Shown here: one piece after another, positions 1-11,917 of the stretch | How the letters are laid out: the number at the start of each line of letters is the position of its first letter | Numbering within the stretch: position 1 is the first letter of the stretch | Assembly (NCBI GenBank): GCA_963920705.1 | Contig: OY987226.1 | Coordinates: 16,556,501-16,620,500 of the forward strand | DNA: 64,000 nucleotides | Reading direction: 5' to 3' | Origin: Odiellus spinosus | Lineage: Eukaryota; Arthropoda; Arachnida; Opiliones; Phalangiidae | Translations under genes and position numbers: made by a program | Notes under the pieces: generated by a model | Database searches by the model: none | The model's input: the letters and a program-made list of their open reading frames with translations, nothing else | What the model was told of the DNA's origin: nothing

Positions 1-154
1 TAATGTAAAAAGCTCTAACTTAAGTACGCATTTAGTCATCATGGATGCAGCCTAGAGATTTGGTGGTACACCCAAATTGTGGGTCTTTATAGCCCTTTTA
101 AACCCCTTAGAGCTCTAGGACATTTTTCAATCTCAAATATATATATATATATAT

Positions 155-420
155 ATTAAGAAAGATTCTTGGACAGACTTTAATGAGTATGCGTCATAGT
201 CGACGACCCACTTTTATCCGAGGATTGTAGGAAAGTGATGGCGGGTCTAATTTCCCTTCAGGCAAAACCGGGTAACCAAATTTGTTTTTCCACCCACGTC
301 AGCAATGTCACTTAGAGAGGCAATAATATATAAAGTTTTGATAGGCGGCGAGTGGTGGAGCTCTTCCTTGGACTCCGAGTTGAGATACAGTAAAGGCAAT
401 AAATGTAGTAGGAATTCCTA
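155..420 (+). repeat. Dispersed repeat family S, copy 1
   Basis: This segment aligns by eye with 8205-8475 and 57640-57855. Shared landmarks are a start near GGACAGACTTTAATGAGT (GGCTTTAGTGAGT in other copies), a central GGGTCT..TTTCCCTT..AGGC..AACC block, and a CAGCAA.GTCA block followed by GGAGCT. Shorter pieces are at 11735-11810 and, inverted, at 59380-59530. The family has no terminal inverted repeat or coding frame that I can see. It may be SINE-like, but no pol III box is convincing. A (TA)n run lies just upstream at 138-156. Confidence 0.55.
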
Positions 421-720
421 CTACAGCCAAAATCGCTAAATATTCGTTTAACTTGCCCTTTATTTCTCCTGCCCCTCTAAAATCTTATTTTCGTACATAA
501 CAAACTCCCAAATATTTTTAAATTTTTGTGTATTTTCCACAAAATCACAAAAAAATTTAAAAACTATGTTTTCCTTTTCCAAAATGTCCTAATATAAATA
601 TTTTTCATTGGAACACACTTGAACTTGAATCCATTCAAACATTGTTTTTGATTCAATGCATATTTAAACAAAATTTAAAGTTATTGTCACATAATTCTAC
701 TTTATACGGAACTACCTGCC

Positions 721-3046
721 CGGGTGATTCCACGACAAATGGTCACAGCTTGTCAACCCGACCCCCACCGATTTGGCTGAAATTTGGTGTAGGGGGTTTT
801 TACCATCGTAAAAACCGAATTTCCGATTATTTTTGCAATCGGCACAGTAGTTTCGGAGATACAGAATATGGCCATTTCCCGAAATGGCCTTCACCCCGAA
901 AACTGACCATGGCGTAACTTTCGTAATTCTTGACCGATTTTCATCATTCAAATTTCATTTTAAAGCCCATGAAGAATACTATTCGAGTGTATCAACAGCA
1001 TTTTAAATCGCCTTTTCTATATAGCGCATATTAGGGATCAAACACGTTGACCTTTGACCTTTGCTTTAGACCAATAATTTAAATGGAATTTAACCATTTT
1101 TTTCGAATTCCCCGCCTGTGATTTACCCGAAAATGATGAAATCCCAAAGTATTATTTCTAGTTCTCGAGATATTCATGTTTTAGTTTAACCCCCAAAAAA
1201 GTTTATTTCATTTTCTATCATGTTTTTAATGAAAAATCAATCAGTTTTTGGTTTTTTTAAATCCCAACTCCACTTTCACCTTTTAACAAATATATTGACT
1301 TAGTGCAACATTAAGATTTTCTATTTCACAGAGGATGTTTTCCCGTATAACCCAGAATTCGTCTTTAATTTGTTTCCAATAATTAAATAATTGAATGGAG
1401 GATACATAAATGGAATCCAATACAAACTCTTTCTATGAAAATAGTTGAACTTACTCGTCATCATTTAAAACGGTTCTGCAGTAAGCAATGAATGGGTGCA
1501 AGGATGCTTGTGAATTTTCACAATGAACACCTTGCACCTCGTCCTGAACTACAAAGGAGTCATTTTCAGCAAAATCACCAATAACTTAAAATTTTTATTT
1601 AATGATTTCAAATAATCTGACTGGGCTTTAGATGTAAAGAGTTTGTATTGGATTTCATTTATGTATCCTCCATTCAATTCCGCTAATTATTATTGGAAAC
1701 AAATTAAAGACGAATGTTGGGTTATACGGGAAAACATCCTCTGTGAAATAGAAAATCTTGATGTTGCACTAAGTCAAAATATTTACCCGAAAATGATGAA
1801 ATCCCAAAGTATTATTTCTAGTTCTCGAGATATTCACGTTTTAGTTTAACCCCCAAAAAAGTTTATTTCATATTCTATCATGTTTTTAATAAAAAATCAA
1901 TCAGTTTTGAGTTTTTTTCAATTCCAATTCCACTTTCACCTTTTAACAAATATTTTGACTTAGTGCAACATCAAGATTTTCTATTTCACAGAGGATGTTT
2001 TCCCGTATAACCCAACATTCGTCTTTAATTTGTTTCAAATAATAATTAGCGGAATTGAATGGAGGATACATAAATGAAATCCAATACAAACTCTTTCTAT
2101 GAAAATAGTTGAAGTTCCTCGTCATCATTTTACTTCTAAAGCCCAGTCAGATTATTTGAAATCATTAAATAAAAATTTTAAGTTATTGGTGATTTTGCTG
2201 AAAATGACTCCTTTGTAGTTCAGGACGAGGTGCAAGGTGTTCATTGTGAAAATTCACAAGCATCCTTGCACCCATTCATTGCTTACTGCAGAACCGTTTT
2301 AAATGATGACGAGTAAGTTCAACTATTTTCATAGAAAGAGTTTGTATTGGATTCCATTTATGTATCCTCCATTCAATTATTTAATTATTGGAAACAAATC
2401 AAAGTCGAATGCTGGGTTATACGGGAAAACATCCTCTGTGAAATAGAAAATCTTAATGTTGCACTAAGTCAATATATTTGTTAAAAGGTGAAAGTGGAGT
2501 TGGGATTTAAAAAAACCAAAAACTGATTGATTTTTCATTAAAAACATGATAGAAAATGAAATAAACTTTTTTGGGGGTTAAACTAAAACATGAATATCTC
2601 GAGAACTAGAAATAATACTTTGGGATTTCATCATTTTCGGGTAAATCACAGGCGGGGAATTCGAAAAAAATGGTTAAATTCCATTTAAATTATTGGTCTA
2701 AAGCAAAGGTCAAAGGTCAAAGTGTTTGATCCCTAATATGCGCTATATAGAAAAGGCGATTTAAAATGCTGTTGATACACTCGAATAGTATTCTTCATGG
2801 GCTTTAAAATGAAATTTGAATGATGAAAATCGGTCAAGAATTACGAAAGTTACGCCATGGTCAGTTTTCGGGGTGAAGGCCATTTCGGGAAATGGCCATA
2901 TTCTGTATCTCCGAAACTACTGTGCCGATTGCAAAAATAATCGGAAATTCGGTTTTTACGATGGTAAAAACCCCCTACACCAAATTTCAGCCAAATCGGT
3001 GGGGGTCGGGTTGACAAGCTGTGACCATTTGTCGTGGAATCACCCG
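721..3046. mobile_element. Large nested foldback (long inverted repeat) element
   Basis: The sequence from 721 inward is the reverse complement of the sequence from 3046 inward; both ends read CGGGTGATTCCACGAC when read inward. The two arms cover about 1.1 kb each and are nearly identical, and the same 76-residue frame appears at 712-951 (minus) and 2816 onward (plus). Inside is a second layer: a block at 1124-1440 is repeated directly at 1786-2100, and part of it is inverted at 1640-1776. No transposase frame is present and I see no clear target duplication, only GCC and CCC next to the ends. It is best read as a non-autonomous DNA transposon with very long terminal inverted repeats. Confidence 0.8.
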
Positions 3047-4140
3047 CCCATCAAAAACGATAAGGCCTTTTTGGTTTTGTAAAATCGTCGAAGATTACAG
3101 ATTCTTCCGATTTTTGGAAACTTTTCCCCAAAAAATATCCCCAAATTTTTTTCTCCAAAATTAACAACACCAAAAAGAAACCAATAAAACGTATACTAAC
3201 CCAACTTCAGTACGGATACGATCATCATATTTGAATTCCAAATCCAAGTATTACTTTTCGAAGTAAAAATAATTTCTGAGATTCCTTTGGGGTCAACTGC
3301 CTAAAAATATAAAATGTGGACTCCACAGGTGATATAGATTCCCAACTTCTCTGTCTTTTTCTTCTGGCGATCCCTTACTAGGACTTTCAGCCGTTCTCTC
3401 TCTGATTCGAGCGATGACTGCTAGATCGAGCGTTTGGGGCTGTAGACCCCGGTAGGTTGCTTACGTTACAACCTATAGTTCCTCGCCTAGTTCACTAGTT
3501 GAACTCGCGGGAAAAGGGATCGCTGTTGCCATAGAAACTATAGCTGGGGAAAACATGCCACGCGCTGAACCTCGCGAGCTTATAATGTACGAATCATACC
3601 CAGATTTCAACTCTTCCAAACACGCTCTCCCCGATTCTTTTTCTGTTATTTGTTTTTAAAGGGTTAATGACTCCGATAACAAATTGTTTTTATTTTAATT
3701 ATTAGCCAGTTAAACCCCGTTATCAATAAACGTTTTTCAAGCTTTAGCTTTCGCTTTTCCAAAAGAAGCTTAAATCAAATGCGTATAGATATGTGCTTTT
3801 CTGTTCAGTTTAAGCCTGTTAACGTTGGTTAAACATGAAGCTTGATTTAAGCTTTGACACCTTTGTTTTGAAGCAAAAACTCGATTCTTGACTAAAAGAT
3901 TGAAAACGCGCTGGCCTTTATGTGACATAATTACATAGGTTATATATTTAAATTAGTGAAATTATTCTAAGTATTCGTTTCAGTTCTTTACAAAATTACC
4001 TTTGATCGCGACCATATAGCTGAACTACGAAATAATGTTTCCCTTCACTTAAAGATAATTTAATTCACGAAACCAAACTTATTTAACTTAAAATAAGTTA
4101 TGAATAATGCTATAACATCTAAATCATTATATCTAAACTT
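3047..4140. other. No gene seen
   Basis: AT-rich unique-looking DNA with a slightly more GC-rich patch at 3370-3600. The segment around 3690-3880 (CCCCGTT, CAAGCTTTAGCTT, GTTAACGTTGG) resembles 10850-11060 and is probably an old shared repeat. No coding frame is supported. Confidence 0.4.
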
Positions 4141-4345
4141 GGAGCTAAAAATAGAAAAGCTTTTGAATTTATTTTCGGAATCACCATGCCACAAAACGAA
4201 TTCGAGACTTTTTTCACAATTATTAGACACGTTTTAGGTGTTTAAATTAATTTCTAAAGTTTGGTTAAATTTGCATTTAAGTGAAGTATAAATTCGGGGC
4301 CAATCATATTATTTCAGCCTTCAACAGCGCTGTCACGATATAGTT
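4141..4345. repeat. Single arm of the palindromic element seen at 52091
   Basis: This stretch matches both arms of the palindrome at 52235-52680. Shared landmarks are TTATTTTCGGAATCACCATG, GACACGTT.T.GGTGTTTAAA and GCCAATCATATTATTTCAG. Here only one arm is present, so this is a half element or a solo remnant. A short related piece is at 42540-42590. Confidence 0.65.
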
Positions 4346-4800
4346 TATTAAAAACAGTGTCAGATGGCGAAAGCGACGGCTTCAGAATAAATTCGGATAT
4401 CTGTACTGTATGTTGAAGGCGGGAGCCGTTGGGTTCATCTTATGTTCAAAGGATGTTTGTAATTAGGCCCAACTCTCGTCCTCGAAATCGATAGCAGTAG
4501 AGATTTCCCAATGACGTCATTATAATTTCATTTCCGAATTAACAGTTCGCCAAATTGTCGATGTAATTTTCCTGATTACTTTTTTTTTGTCATTTTACTC
4601 TTGGGTTGGATGATTTTTATAAAATTATTGATATTAGTTTATATTGTAACAAAGGAGTGGATTCGCTTGAAAAATGTTGCTCCCTACGTCATAGCTCGTG
4701 AATATTTAGACTAGCGCCTGAAATAACGCTTTTTTAGTTTCACTCGCTAAAATTCTCAACTTTAAACGCACGTGTAAGGATAAAAAAAACAAAAAAAAAA

Positions 4801-4905
4801 AGGCGGATGCACACAGACCTATTTTCACGCGTTTCACGCTCGTGCGTTCATAGAAGTACCATTAGCGCGCGAGCGTGAAAATAGGTCTGTGTAAATCCGG
4901 CTTTA
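4801..4905. mobile_element. Short GC-rich hairpin MITE, family H, copy 1
   Basis: A ~105-bp element whose ends are inverted copies of GGATGCACACAGACCTATTT and which carries a GC-rich stem made of GCGTGAAA and CGCTCG motifs around an AT-rich loop (CATAGAAGTACCATTAG). The whole unit folds into one hairpin. Other copies are at 4943-5058 and 30191-30296. Confidence 0.75.
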
Positions 4906-4942
4906 GCGCGTTTTTGTTGAAATAAACTCAAACCGCGTGATT

Positions 4943-5058
4943 TAAGCCGAATTCACACAGACCTATTTTCACGCGTTTGACGCTCGCGCGCTAATGATAT
5001 TTCTATGAGCGCTTGAGCGTGAAACGCGTGACAATAGGTCTGTGTGCATGCGCCTTTA
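4943..5058. mobile_element. Short GC-rich hairpin MITE, family H, copy 2
   Basis: Second copy of the hairpin element, only 37 bp downstream of the first. It has the same terminal CACACAGACCTATTTTCACG and ends in the complementary AATAGGTCTGTGTGCATG. The loop is inverted relative to copy 1 (GCTAATGATATTTCTATGAG), so the two copies lie in opposite orientation. Confidence 0.75.
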
Positions 5059-5060
5059 GT

Positions 5061-5823
5061 GACGAAAAGCAACATGTCAAACCACAATTTATTTTATATA
5101 ATACCTAGTATTGCATACTTTTCTTAAAACGAATCCATAGCCCTTTATAGAATATAGAATGGTAACTAAGATTGCGCGTGTTGTAAACTCGAACTGGTTG
5201 TCTAATTAGCATTAGGAATAAATCTCTGGTTTCAGCGCGTGCATAGATACAAAGAGAGTGTCCTTAAGTCTGTTAAGCCTTCTTTTAATACGGAATTTAT
5301 AAGGGAGTTTAACTAAATGTACATGGTGCAATTTGAAGATGGTTTTTGCCCGTTTTGCTCGCGCGTACATGTATACATAGCGAGCGCGGGCTTTTCTGTG
5401 TTTATATCGAGGTTTATATTAGAGTTGTTTTGTAGGGACTATTTTATTTCTACGAGGTTTAAAATAATGTATACATCCGCCCAGACTTTCGCTAGTTTGC
5501 GTTCTCCTGTCGAACTCGGGTTTAAAAATTTGTCCGGTTCTTTTTACGCTCGTTTCTGCGAGCAGTTTTGCTTTCTTTGGAAAGGAATGGCGTAATAATA
5601 CGCAATGTTAAATACTTTTAAGATAAATGTAGTTTTTTCAAACGGAAGTACGTCTTTCCCGGATGGTATAAATCACTCAATTTATCCCAGGGTCGAAAAC
5701 CATGAGATTATTCATTGTTATTGCATTTTTTTTCCGTTTTTAGTTTAAAGGGACGCTGTCACAAAGCTTTTCAAAACCTTTAATCAAAATTTTAACTGTT
5801 ACATTTTAGGGTTAATTCGTTTT
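5061..5823. other. No gene seen
   Basis: Mixed-composition DNA. A 92-codon open stretch at 5317-5595 has no recognisable domain and covers an imperfect GC-rich hairpin around CTCGCGCG and CGAGCGCG. I do not regard it as a gene. Confidence 0.4.
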
Positions 5824-6245
5824 TTAAAGGGAGAAGGCAACCTAATAACAAGTGAATTTTTTATCGATTCTTTATAGTTTAAATAGGCCTAATCCACTAA
5901 TAAAAACTATACAAAACAAATATTAAACTAGAAATAAATTTAAAACTTACCCGGAAAATAGGCCTAGCGGGATTCATGGAGATCCTCAATTGCCTCCGTC
6001 TAAGGTCTTGCGACCAATGAGCAAAGGCCCGTCGTTCACGCGAGATCACCACGAGACTTACAATCGCGTTCGATTGCTCGCTAGACCTTATACGCGAGGA
6101 AATCAGGATCTCCATGAATCCCGCTAAGCCTATTTTCCGGGTAAGTTTTAAATTTATTCTAGTTTAATGCTTGTAAGTAAATTTTTTCACTGGTGGATTA
6201 GGCCTATTTAAACAAAGAAGAATCGATAAAAAATTAAGTTTTAAA
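5824..6245. mobile_element. TTAA-flanked palindromic MITE, family M1, copy a
   Basis: The left end TTAA-AGGGAGAAGGCAACC is followed by a long inverted repeat whose arms contain ATCGATTC.TTAT, TTTAAATAGGCCTAATCCAC, AACTTACCCGGAAAATAGGC and GGGATTCATGGAGATCCT. The interior holds a second palindromic stretch (GACCAATGAGCAAAGGC and its partner). The right end is degenerate. Other copies are at 20846-21286, 22543-22976 and 39640-40075. No protein is encoded; the apparent 72-codon frame is only part of the arm. Confidence 0.85.
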
Positions 6246-6586
6246 AAAGCCCTATTTTGTTGATAAAACACTAAGACAGTTAATAAAAGTCCATTCCTCC
6301 AGTCAGATAGTTTGTACTCCTCATATTTAACCGAAAATTAACGTTTTCAGTCAGGGGATGCAGAATTTTCAATTCAATTCACTCAATCAATTCAATTTAT
6401 TGGACCATGTAACAAGCTCGTGTTTACAGTTAGAGGATGAGCGGCCAAGTCTTATAGGCCACCTTTTAACACCTTCTCCCCTACTTAATTAGATCGTCCA
6501 CCATTTTGTTCCGAAAAGATGCTGTTAACACTATTCCATCCCCAAACGGAGCCTATAAGCCCACATTTTAGCGCGCGATAACTAAT
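6246..6586. other. 3' flank of fucosyltransferase gene A
   Basis: On the minus strand, downstream of the gene A stop, an AATAAA hexamer occurs at 6402-6397, about 185 bp past the stop. It is a reasonable poly(A) signal for gene A. Nothing else is recognised. Confidence 0.4.
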
Positions 6587-9500
6587 TTAAAGACTTATAT
6601 TGGGAAGATATCTTATGATATTTTTCCACGTTTTCCAACCGCGGCAATTTCCTTCGTCGAACCACCATTTTGTCATGTCTCTGTTATTTGTGGTTCTGGT
6701 TACCAAATCGCCTTCTCGGTGTAACTTAGCGCACAAGTCGCAAACCCAGAACCTTGATTTCAAATCACTCAGATCCGAAAACACCAATTGATGCGTTTCT
6801 TTCCATTTGAAGTAACTGAAATATAATAAAGTGTTATTTAACTTTAATTATCTATAAAGAGATAATGTTGCGGCCGACAACAAGCAATTTTCTATCGATT
6901 TCTTGTCGATAAAATTCAACTTCGATCTTTATAACTAAACTTAAAAAAACGCACGAATTTGCTGGTTGGGAGGCCAGTGAGGCAACAAACTGCATATTTT
7001 CACTTGCACTTTGTCTTTGACCTATTCACATTCACTTTGCCTTTTTCACATGTTTTTGCGTTTTTCAAGTAATCATACGTCACTACTTGCTTTTCTTCTT
7101 TTCCAATGGCGACAATGGACGCCGAACCGAATGTAATAGCTTTACTTGGGTGAAGCTAAAAACAGCCTCGCGGATTTTGATAGTTTCTAAAGATTATAAT
7201 CCCAAGCTTGGTGCGAGATCAATTTAACAAGACCCTAATCGAAAAATTGAAAAATAAATACCTTTGATAGAGCGTCGCGTTGTTCGAAACCAAAATAAGA
7301 TATTGGGCTAATTTTTGCGGAGATTCGAAATCCAAGGCGTTGATGTACGATCCATTCGGAGCTATTTTGTCGTAATCCGCTCCTCCCAGGGTAACGGGTA
7401 TCATACCGACAGCCAACGGCAGGAAGAATTTCTCGGTGGCGTAATCGAGACATATCGAGTTCTCGAACGACAAGTAGAATTTATATTTCTTATCCAATTC
7501 CCCGTAGCATTCCAGTCTGGATCGCGGTTTTTCACACTGGAATGATTTTGAACCGCACAATCCGAAGATATCAACCGATATCTCTTCTTGCATTAATTTA
7601 ACAAAGTTTTGTCGATTTGAAAAGGCGTCACAACTGCTGACCATCCAAACCACCAATTTCTTGTCTCGAAAGTGGCGTAGAATCGCTTCCGTTTCAGAAC
7701 CTGTGAACCATAAGCTTACGAGATTACTCGAAGTACGCAACTACAGTGAATGTATAAGGCGAACATTATAGGTTTACAATATAATCCGAAACGACATCGA
7801 GTAAACGCTAGTGAACATTTGTCTTCTCGAAAGAGAAAATATTAGTTGGAAAATTAAATATCTACTAGTTTGTTGCACTCAAAACACCAAGATACTCTGT
7901 CAGTATATATTTTATTGCAATTCTGTGATTAAAAAGTCGCTGTTTATTAAATTTATATCGCCACTCGATAGAAATCGAGTAAAAGTCCAAAAATAAGCTT
8001 TGTATTAAAATGCAAATAGTAACTTTTCTCTGCAATCTCCTAGGCGTAAACCGATTGCACTTTAGATTATTATAAAATAATAAAATCCTGCCTCGCCACT
8101 AATAGAAATCGAGCAACATTTCCAAAAAGACCATATCTTGAAATGGCCTTAACGTTTCTCTACAATCTCCTAGGCATAAACCGATTAATTGTAGAAAGTT
8201 ATAAATAAAAAATGAATCTTTGTCTGGCTTTAGTGAGTGCGCGTCAGAGTTCTAGATCCCATTCTATGAGAGGAGTTAACAGAAAGAGGAGACGGGTCTC
8301 GTTTCCCTTAGGCTAAACCAGATCTTAACTAGGGCCATGGTCCTCTCTATAACCCTGATAAGGCAAACGAATGTTTTTTTTTTGCCATTTATGTCAGCAA
8401 CGTCAGTACAATAGAGTCAATAAGATGAAGTTTTGTTAAGTGAACACTAGTGGAGCTATGAGTCGGTATACAGCTATGTCAATAAGTCATTCATTTATAA
8501 ATTTCTGGTTATATAATATGGTGACTCCAAAAATAAATTGAACTGTAGATTCCATTTCCTTTAAACATACTCTATCAATAATTGGTTTAACATTGATATG
8601 TTACGTAATGAAGAAGGCTTACAAGTGTTATCTTCTTGATCTCTAGGACTAATTAATCCGTAAGGCGAATAGATATCAGAATCGAGTCTGTAACTGACCA
8701 TCCAGTCTACGCGAGCGCCCAAAGTCCTTGCCACTTTTAATTTTACGTGAATCGGTGCTTCGTAGTTAACCAATATCCATTTTTGATTGGGAGCTAAAAG
8801 AAAGAAAATAAGTTTAAAATGTGGTTACTTCTTTGAGCCTCGTTCGTACTAGAGACTTTAAAAACAAATATTCCATCTTAAACATCTTAAAGAGAGGATG
8901 AAGAGGAAAATAAAGTTAATAAAAATATATAAAATTCTAATTCAATTACAATATGGATAAAAATTAAACAGAAAAAACTAAGCTGTTAATTTAAATTAAA
9001 TCTTATAAAAATAGATTTCCATATTTATCGTAGCACTAACCATATTTAAGTGATTACTTAACTGATTTCGTATTTAGTATTGGTCAAGGCTGTAGTCAAT
9101 TAAGTAATCGCGTAATAAGAGTGACGGAAGAGATGGGAAAAACCCCTCGACATTGTTATTCACGTTTAATTTTAGGAAGATGGTTAAGGTTAACATTTGG
9201 CCAATAGAAAAGAACGGCGTCCGCTTTCTCGATCTCAGATTGGTTGGCTGTTGCCGTACACGAGTAATCTTGTAGTCCTGGACAAATTTCACGGACTTGG
9301 TCATCGCTGAACCATTCCCAGCCCATGTATAGATTAGTCCACAGTAGAACCGTTTTTCTTCCCTTATTTTTGTACGGCGCAATTTCGTCAGTTTCTTTCT
9401 CAACGAAACTCTCTCGCTTCCGTAGATACACTATCATTTACGTAAAATTAAACGCGAAGTATAAAATTAGTGATACATTAGAAGGAAATCGTACTACATG

Positions 9501-10535
9501 TAAATCGAACTAATTTACTAAACCTGTATTCCCGGTTTTGAATTATGTTATTTATCCAATCTGTTCAACCTCAAGATGAAAAGATGATCCACGCTATTAC
9601 CAACTGGTAATGGTTTAACCATAGTTTAACCTTTTACACAAAACATCTTGACCATGGTGATGATATTAAGGTATTATTAAAATATATTATTGAGGAAACC
9701 GCTTGTACGTTCGAAATCTTAGTTATAGTTTAACATATACGCCTTACGTCAAACACGGATAAATCCACGACTAATCTATGCCATTATGACGTTATATAAC
9801 GCTAAAACTCATCTATCAGGAAGTTCTAACATCCTTCGTAGCTCAGTTGGTAAGATTGTGGGACGGTTACCCAAGTGATCGGTGATTGAAGTCTAACCCG
9901 AGCAGTTTGTCATCTTTTTGGCTTGGGGTAGTACAGCTTGGATAATTAACTGTTGAGTGTTACTGAACACTCATTCCCTGCCCTTCTCGGAGCACGGACG
10001 GAAACAGAATATTTTCTTGTTGGACAGTAACCCCCATTCACAAATTCGAAGTTATCGAACATTTAAAAAAATTATCGAACATATTGTCAAATTGACTGTA
10101 CCAGCATGTATACGCAGAAATAATAAATACAGAACATGAATCTGACGTCCACTAAAAGACGTCATCATGATAAATTTTCGTAGGCGTTTTGGGGGCAAAA
10201 TGACGTCAAAGTCTGTTTATTTGGACGACAGAGAATTTCGTTCCCTTATTGAGAAAAGTCATATTTTGGATTTATTATTTCTTCGTCCATGACACCGGTA
10301 AGTCCTTTATCGGACAAAAGTAACCCATAGAAAAAGCAAGTTTCTTCCGAATTCGATTGTATTAATTAATCTTACCTGGTTCGATATCAGTATTTCTCGT
10401 AATCCTAGGTGCCATATGAATGACGGAATTCATAAATACGCAGATTAGTAAGAATAGGCCTAATAACATTGCTATGACGTGACGCGAACATTTTCGCTCA
10501 GCTTTAAATATAATTTTACGTATATAAAATCTCAT
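6587..10535 (-). CDS. Alpha-1,3-fucosyltransferase (GT10), gene A, five exons
   Basis: Exons on the minus strand: 10535-10376, 9430-9164, 8793-8623, 7700-7262 and 6815-6587. All introns are GT-AG (phases 1, 1, 1, 2) and the joined frame is 1266 nt, 421 residues plus stop. Residues 1-19 are a basic cytosolic tail (RKCSRH), about 20-39 a membrane anchor, then a stem and the catalytic domain: type II Golgi topology. GT10 landmarks are YRLDSDIYSPYG (177-188), VDIFG (242-246), YLSFENS (275-281), DYATEKF (285-291), GGADYDK and SYINALDF, and a C-terminal CDLC (371-374). The expected reaction is transfer of fucose from GDP-fucose to an N-acetylglucosamine-containing glycan; acceptor specificity (Lewis-type versus core) cannot be told. 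The start is chosen at 10535 because it aligns with gene B; an in-frame ATG at 10574 would add 13 residues. Intron 1 carries a tRNA-like pseudogene and intron 3 dispersed repeats. The sister copy is gene B. Confidence 0.9.
7964..8190. repeat. Imperfect tandem duplication in intron 3 of gene A
   Basis: Two copies of a ~130-bp unit, each with TAGAAATCGAG, then TCTCTRCAATCTCCTAGGC and TAAACCGATT, start near 7969 and 8105. It lies within the intron between exons 3 and 4 of gene A. Confidence 0.6.
8205..8475 (+). repeat. Dispersed repeat family S, copy 2 (intron 3 of gene A)
   Basis: Aligned with the copies at 155-420 and 57640-57855: GGCTTTAGTGAGTGCG, CATTCTATGAGAG, GGGTCTCGTTTCCCTTAGGC, ATGTCAGCAACGTCAGTAC and AAGATGAAGTTTTGTTAAGT. 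The last two are also found at 11735-11810. Confidence 0.6.
9832..9904 (+). pseudogene. tRNA-like pseudogene in intron 1 of gene A
   Basis: The segment has a perfect A-box-like TAGCTCAGTTGG at 9839-9850, a plausible 7-nt loop between TGGG and CCCA (9859-9871), and a degenerate B-box-like GATTGAAGTCTA. It starts TCCTTCG and ends CCGAGCA, an imperfect acceptor stem. The T-arm does not pair well and the residue before the anticodon would be C rather than the near-invariant T. It is therefore a decayed tRNA or the head of a tRNA-derived repeat. It resembles the tRNA-like arms at 20126-20211, which share GGGAC..T.ACCCA and the CCCGAG end. Confidence 0.5.
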
Positions 10536-10574
10536 CGTGGATGTTGATAATCTTAAAACCTCACAATCTCCCAC

Positions 10575-11734
10575 TTGAGAAAGCTTTTGTTTGTCGGAAT
10601 TTATATATTACAACCTGGACCGGATTTAAGACTGTCCTAATTTCGTATCCGTAAATCCGTAAGTGAAGTCCATAGACACTCCGAAGTCTTTGACGGAGAG
10701 GCTAGGCTTAACGAGCGTAGGCCGAGTTACAGGTACCAGATGGCACTGTAAATTCAACGAAGTCCTGACCTAAAGGGGCGTTTTCTGTCAAGATGTTTTG
10801 GCTAAGAATAGAACCTTTGCGTCAAAATAAAATTGAATTTTAAATGAAGATTTTCGTTTAGCCAACGTTAACAGGATTTAATTGACAAAGAAGCCGATAT
10901 CTAAATGAATTTATTATAACCTTCTCTTGAAAAAGCTGAAGCCAAAGCTTGAAAAACATCGATGGAAAACGGGGCTTTAGGCTTAAGCCCCGTTTTCAAT
11001 ACTCGGTTTTCAAACTTTTTCTTTACCTTTTCCATGAGAAGCTTACATCAAATTCATTGTTGTGGATTTGCATTATCCTTTTTTTAAGTTATTAACATAC
11101 TTTATTGTTTGAGCGTCGTTTTACATTAGCCGTTCTATTTCGCTGTAAGCGACTGAATCTGACTTCACGCCACGACCACTAAAGATTGAAGATAAATCAT
11201 AGATAGGCTATCAGTTATCAGGGGCTAGGGATATTAAAGGGATGGTGGTGGGTCTGCTGATAATAAGTAGCCCCTCTACCAGGATTAATTGTTTTTGTTT
11301 GTGTGTAAATTTAAACTAGTCCTCCAGAATAGAGACCCGTGCTGCAGTGACGCATTAAAGCTTTCGGGTCATGGATGATGGACAGGGATGGGACCCCCTA
11401 AAATCCGGGGCCTGGGACCATTTGCCTGTGCGCTAATACGATCCTGGGTGCCCTGGTGCCCTAACTAAACTGCATGGCCCGTATTAGAATTATTAAACTA
11501 GGCCCTTGACAACGCCTACGTAGACTTATTTCTAAGCCTGCCGGGTCGGCCAAAGGCGGGAAGACTTGCGGCATCGCATTTGGCGGGCTTTTCGAATAGC
11601 CTATCTGTGGTGTAATATCGTTTTTTATGTTTGGCGCAGGGAACTGATAGATTTGAGTGTTTCATTTACACCGCTCAAGGTCGCGCTGTGACTTTGTTTA
11701 CATATTTTGGCAATTTTATTTGGTTTCTCTTTTT
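10575..11734. other. Intergenic DNA between genes A and B
   Basis: No coding frame is supported. At 10975-11005 an AAACGGGGCTTTAGGCTTAA stretch meets its complement (TTAAGCCCCGTTTTC), a short hairpin. Flanking words such as AAGCTTGAAAA resemble 3700-3880 and suggest an old repeat. An AATAAA on the minus strand at 11853-11848 is a likely poly(A) signal for gene B. Confidence 0.4.
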
Positions 11735-11810
11735 TTTCCGCTTATGCCAGCAACGTCAGTACAATAGAGCCAATAAGATGAAGTTTTGTTAAGTGTTGAG
11801 TGGTGGCCTC
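11735..11810 (+). repeat. Dispersed repeat family S, 3' fragment
   Basis: Contains TGCCAGCAACGTCAGTACAA and AAGATGAAGTTTTGTTAAGT, nearly identical to 8390-8445. It lies just downstream of the end of gene B. Confidence 0.6.
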
Positions 11811-11917
11811 ACTTTAAAGGGTGGTTGAAAAATAAAATGATGTTTTTTTTATTATTTCTTCTTCTAAAAATAGTGGAATTTTGCGTAGTAAAATATTCAA
11901 CAACTTAAGTTTTATCG

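Noticed and set aside
712..3082. Two identical small proteins (712-951 minus, 2816-3082 plus)
   Set aside because: They are the two arms of the same inverted repeat, with no recognised domain.
5317..5595. 92-residue protein
   Set aside because: No recognisable domain, no splice or promoter context, and it covers a CG-rich hairpin.
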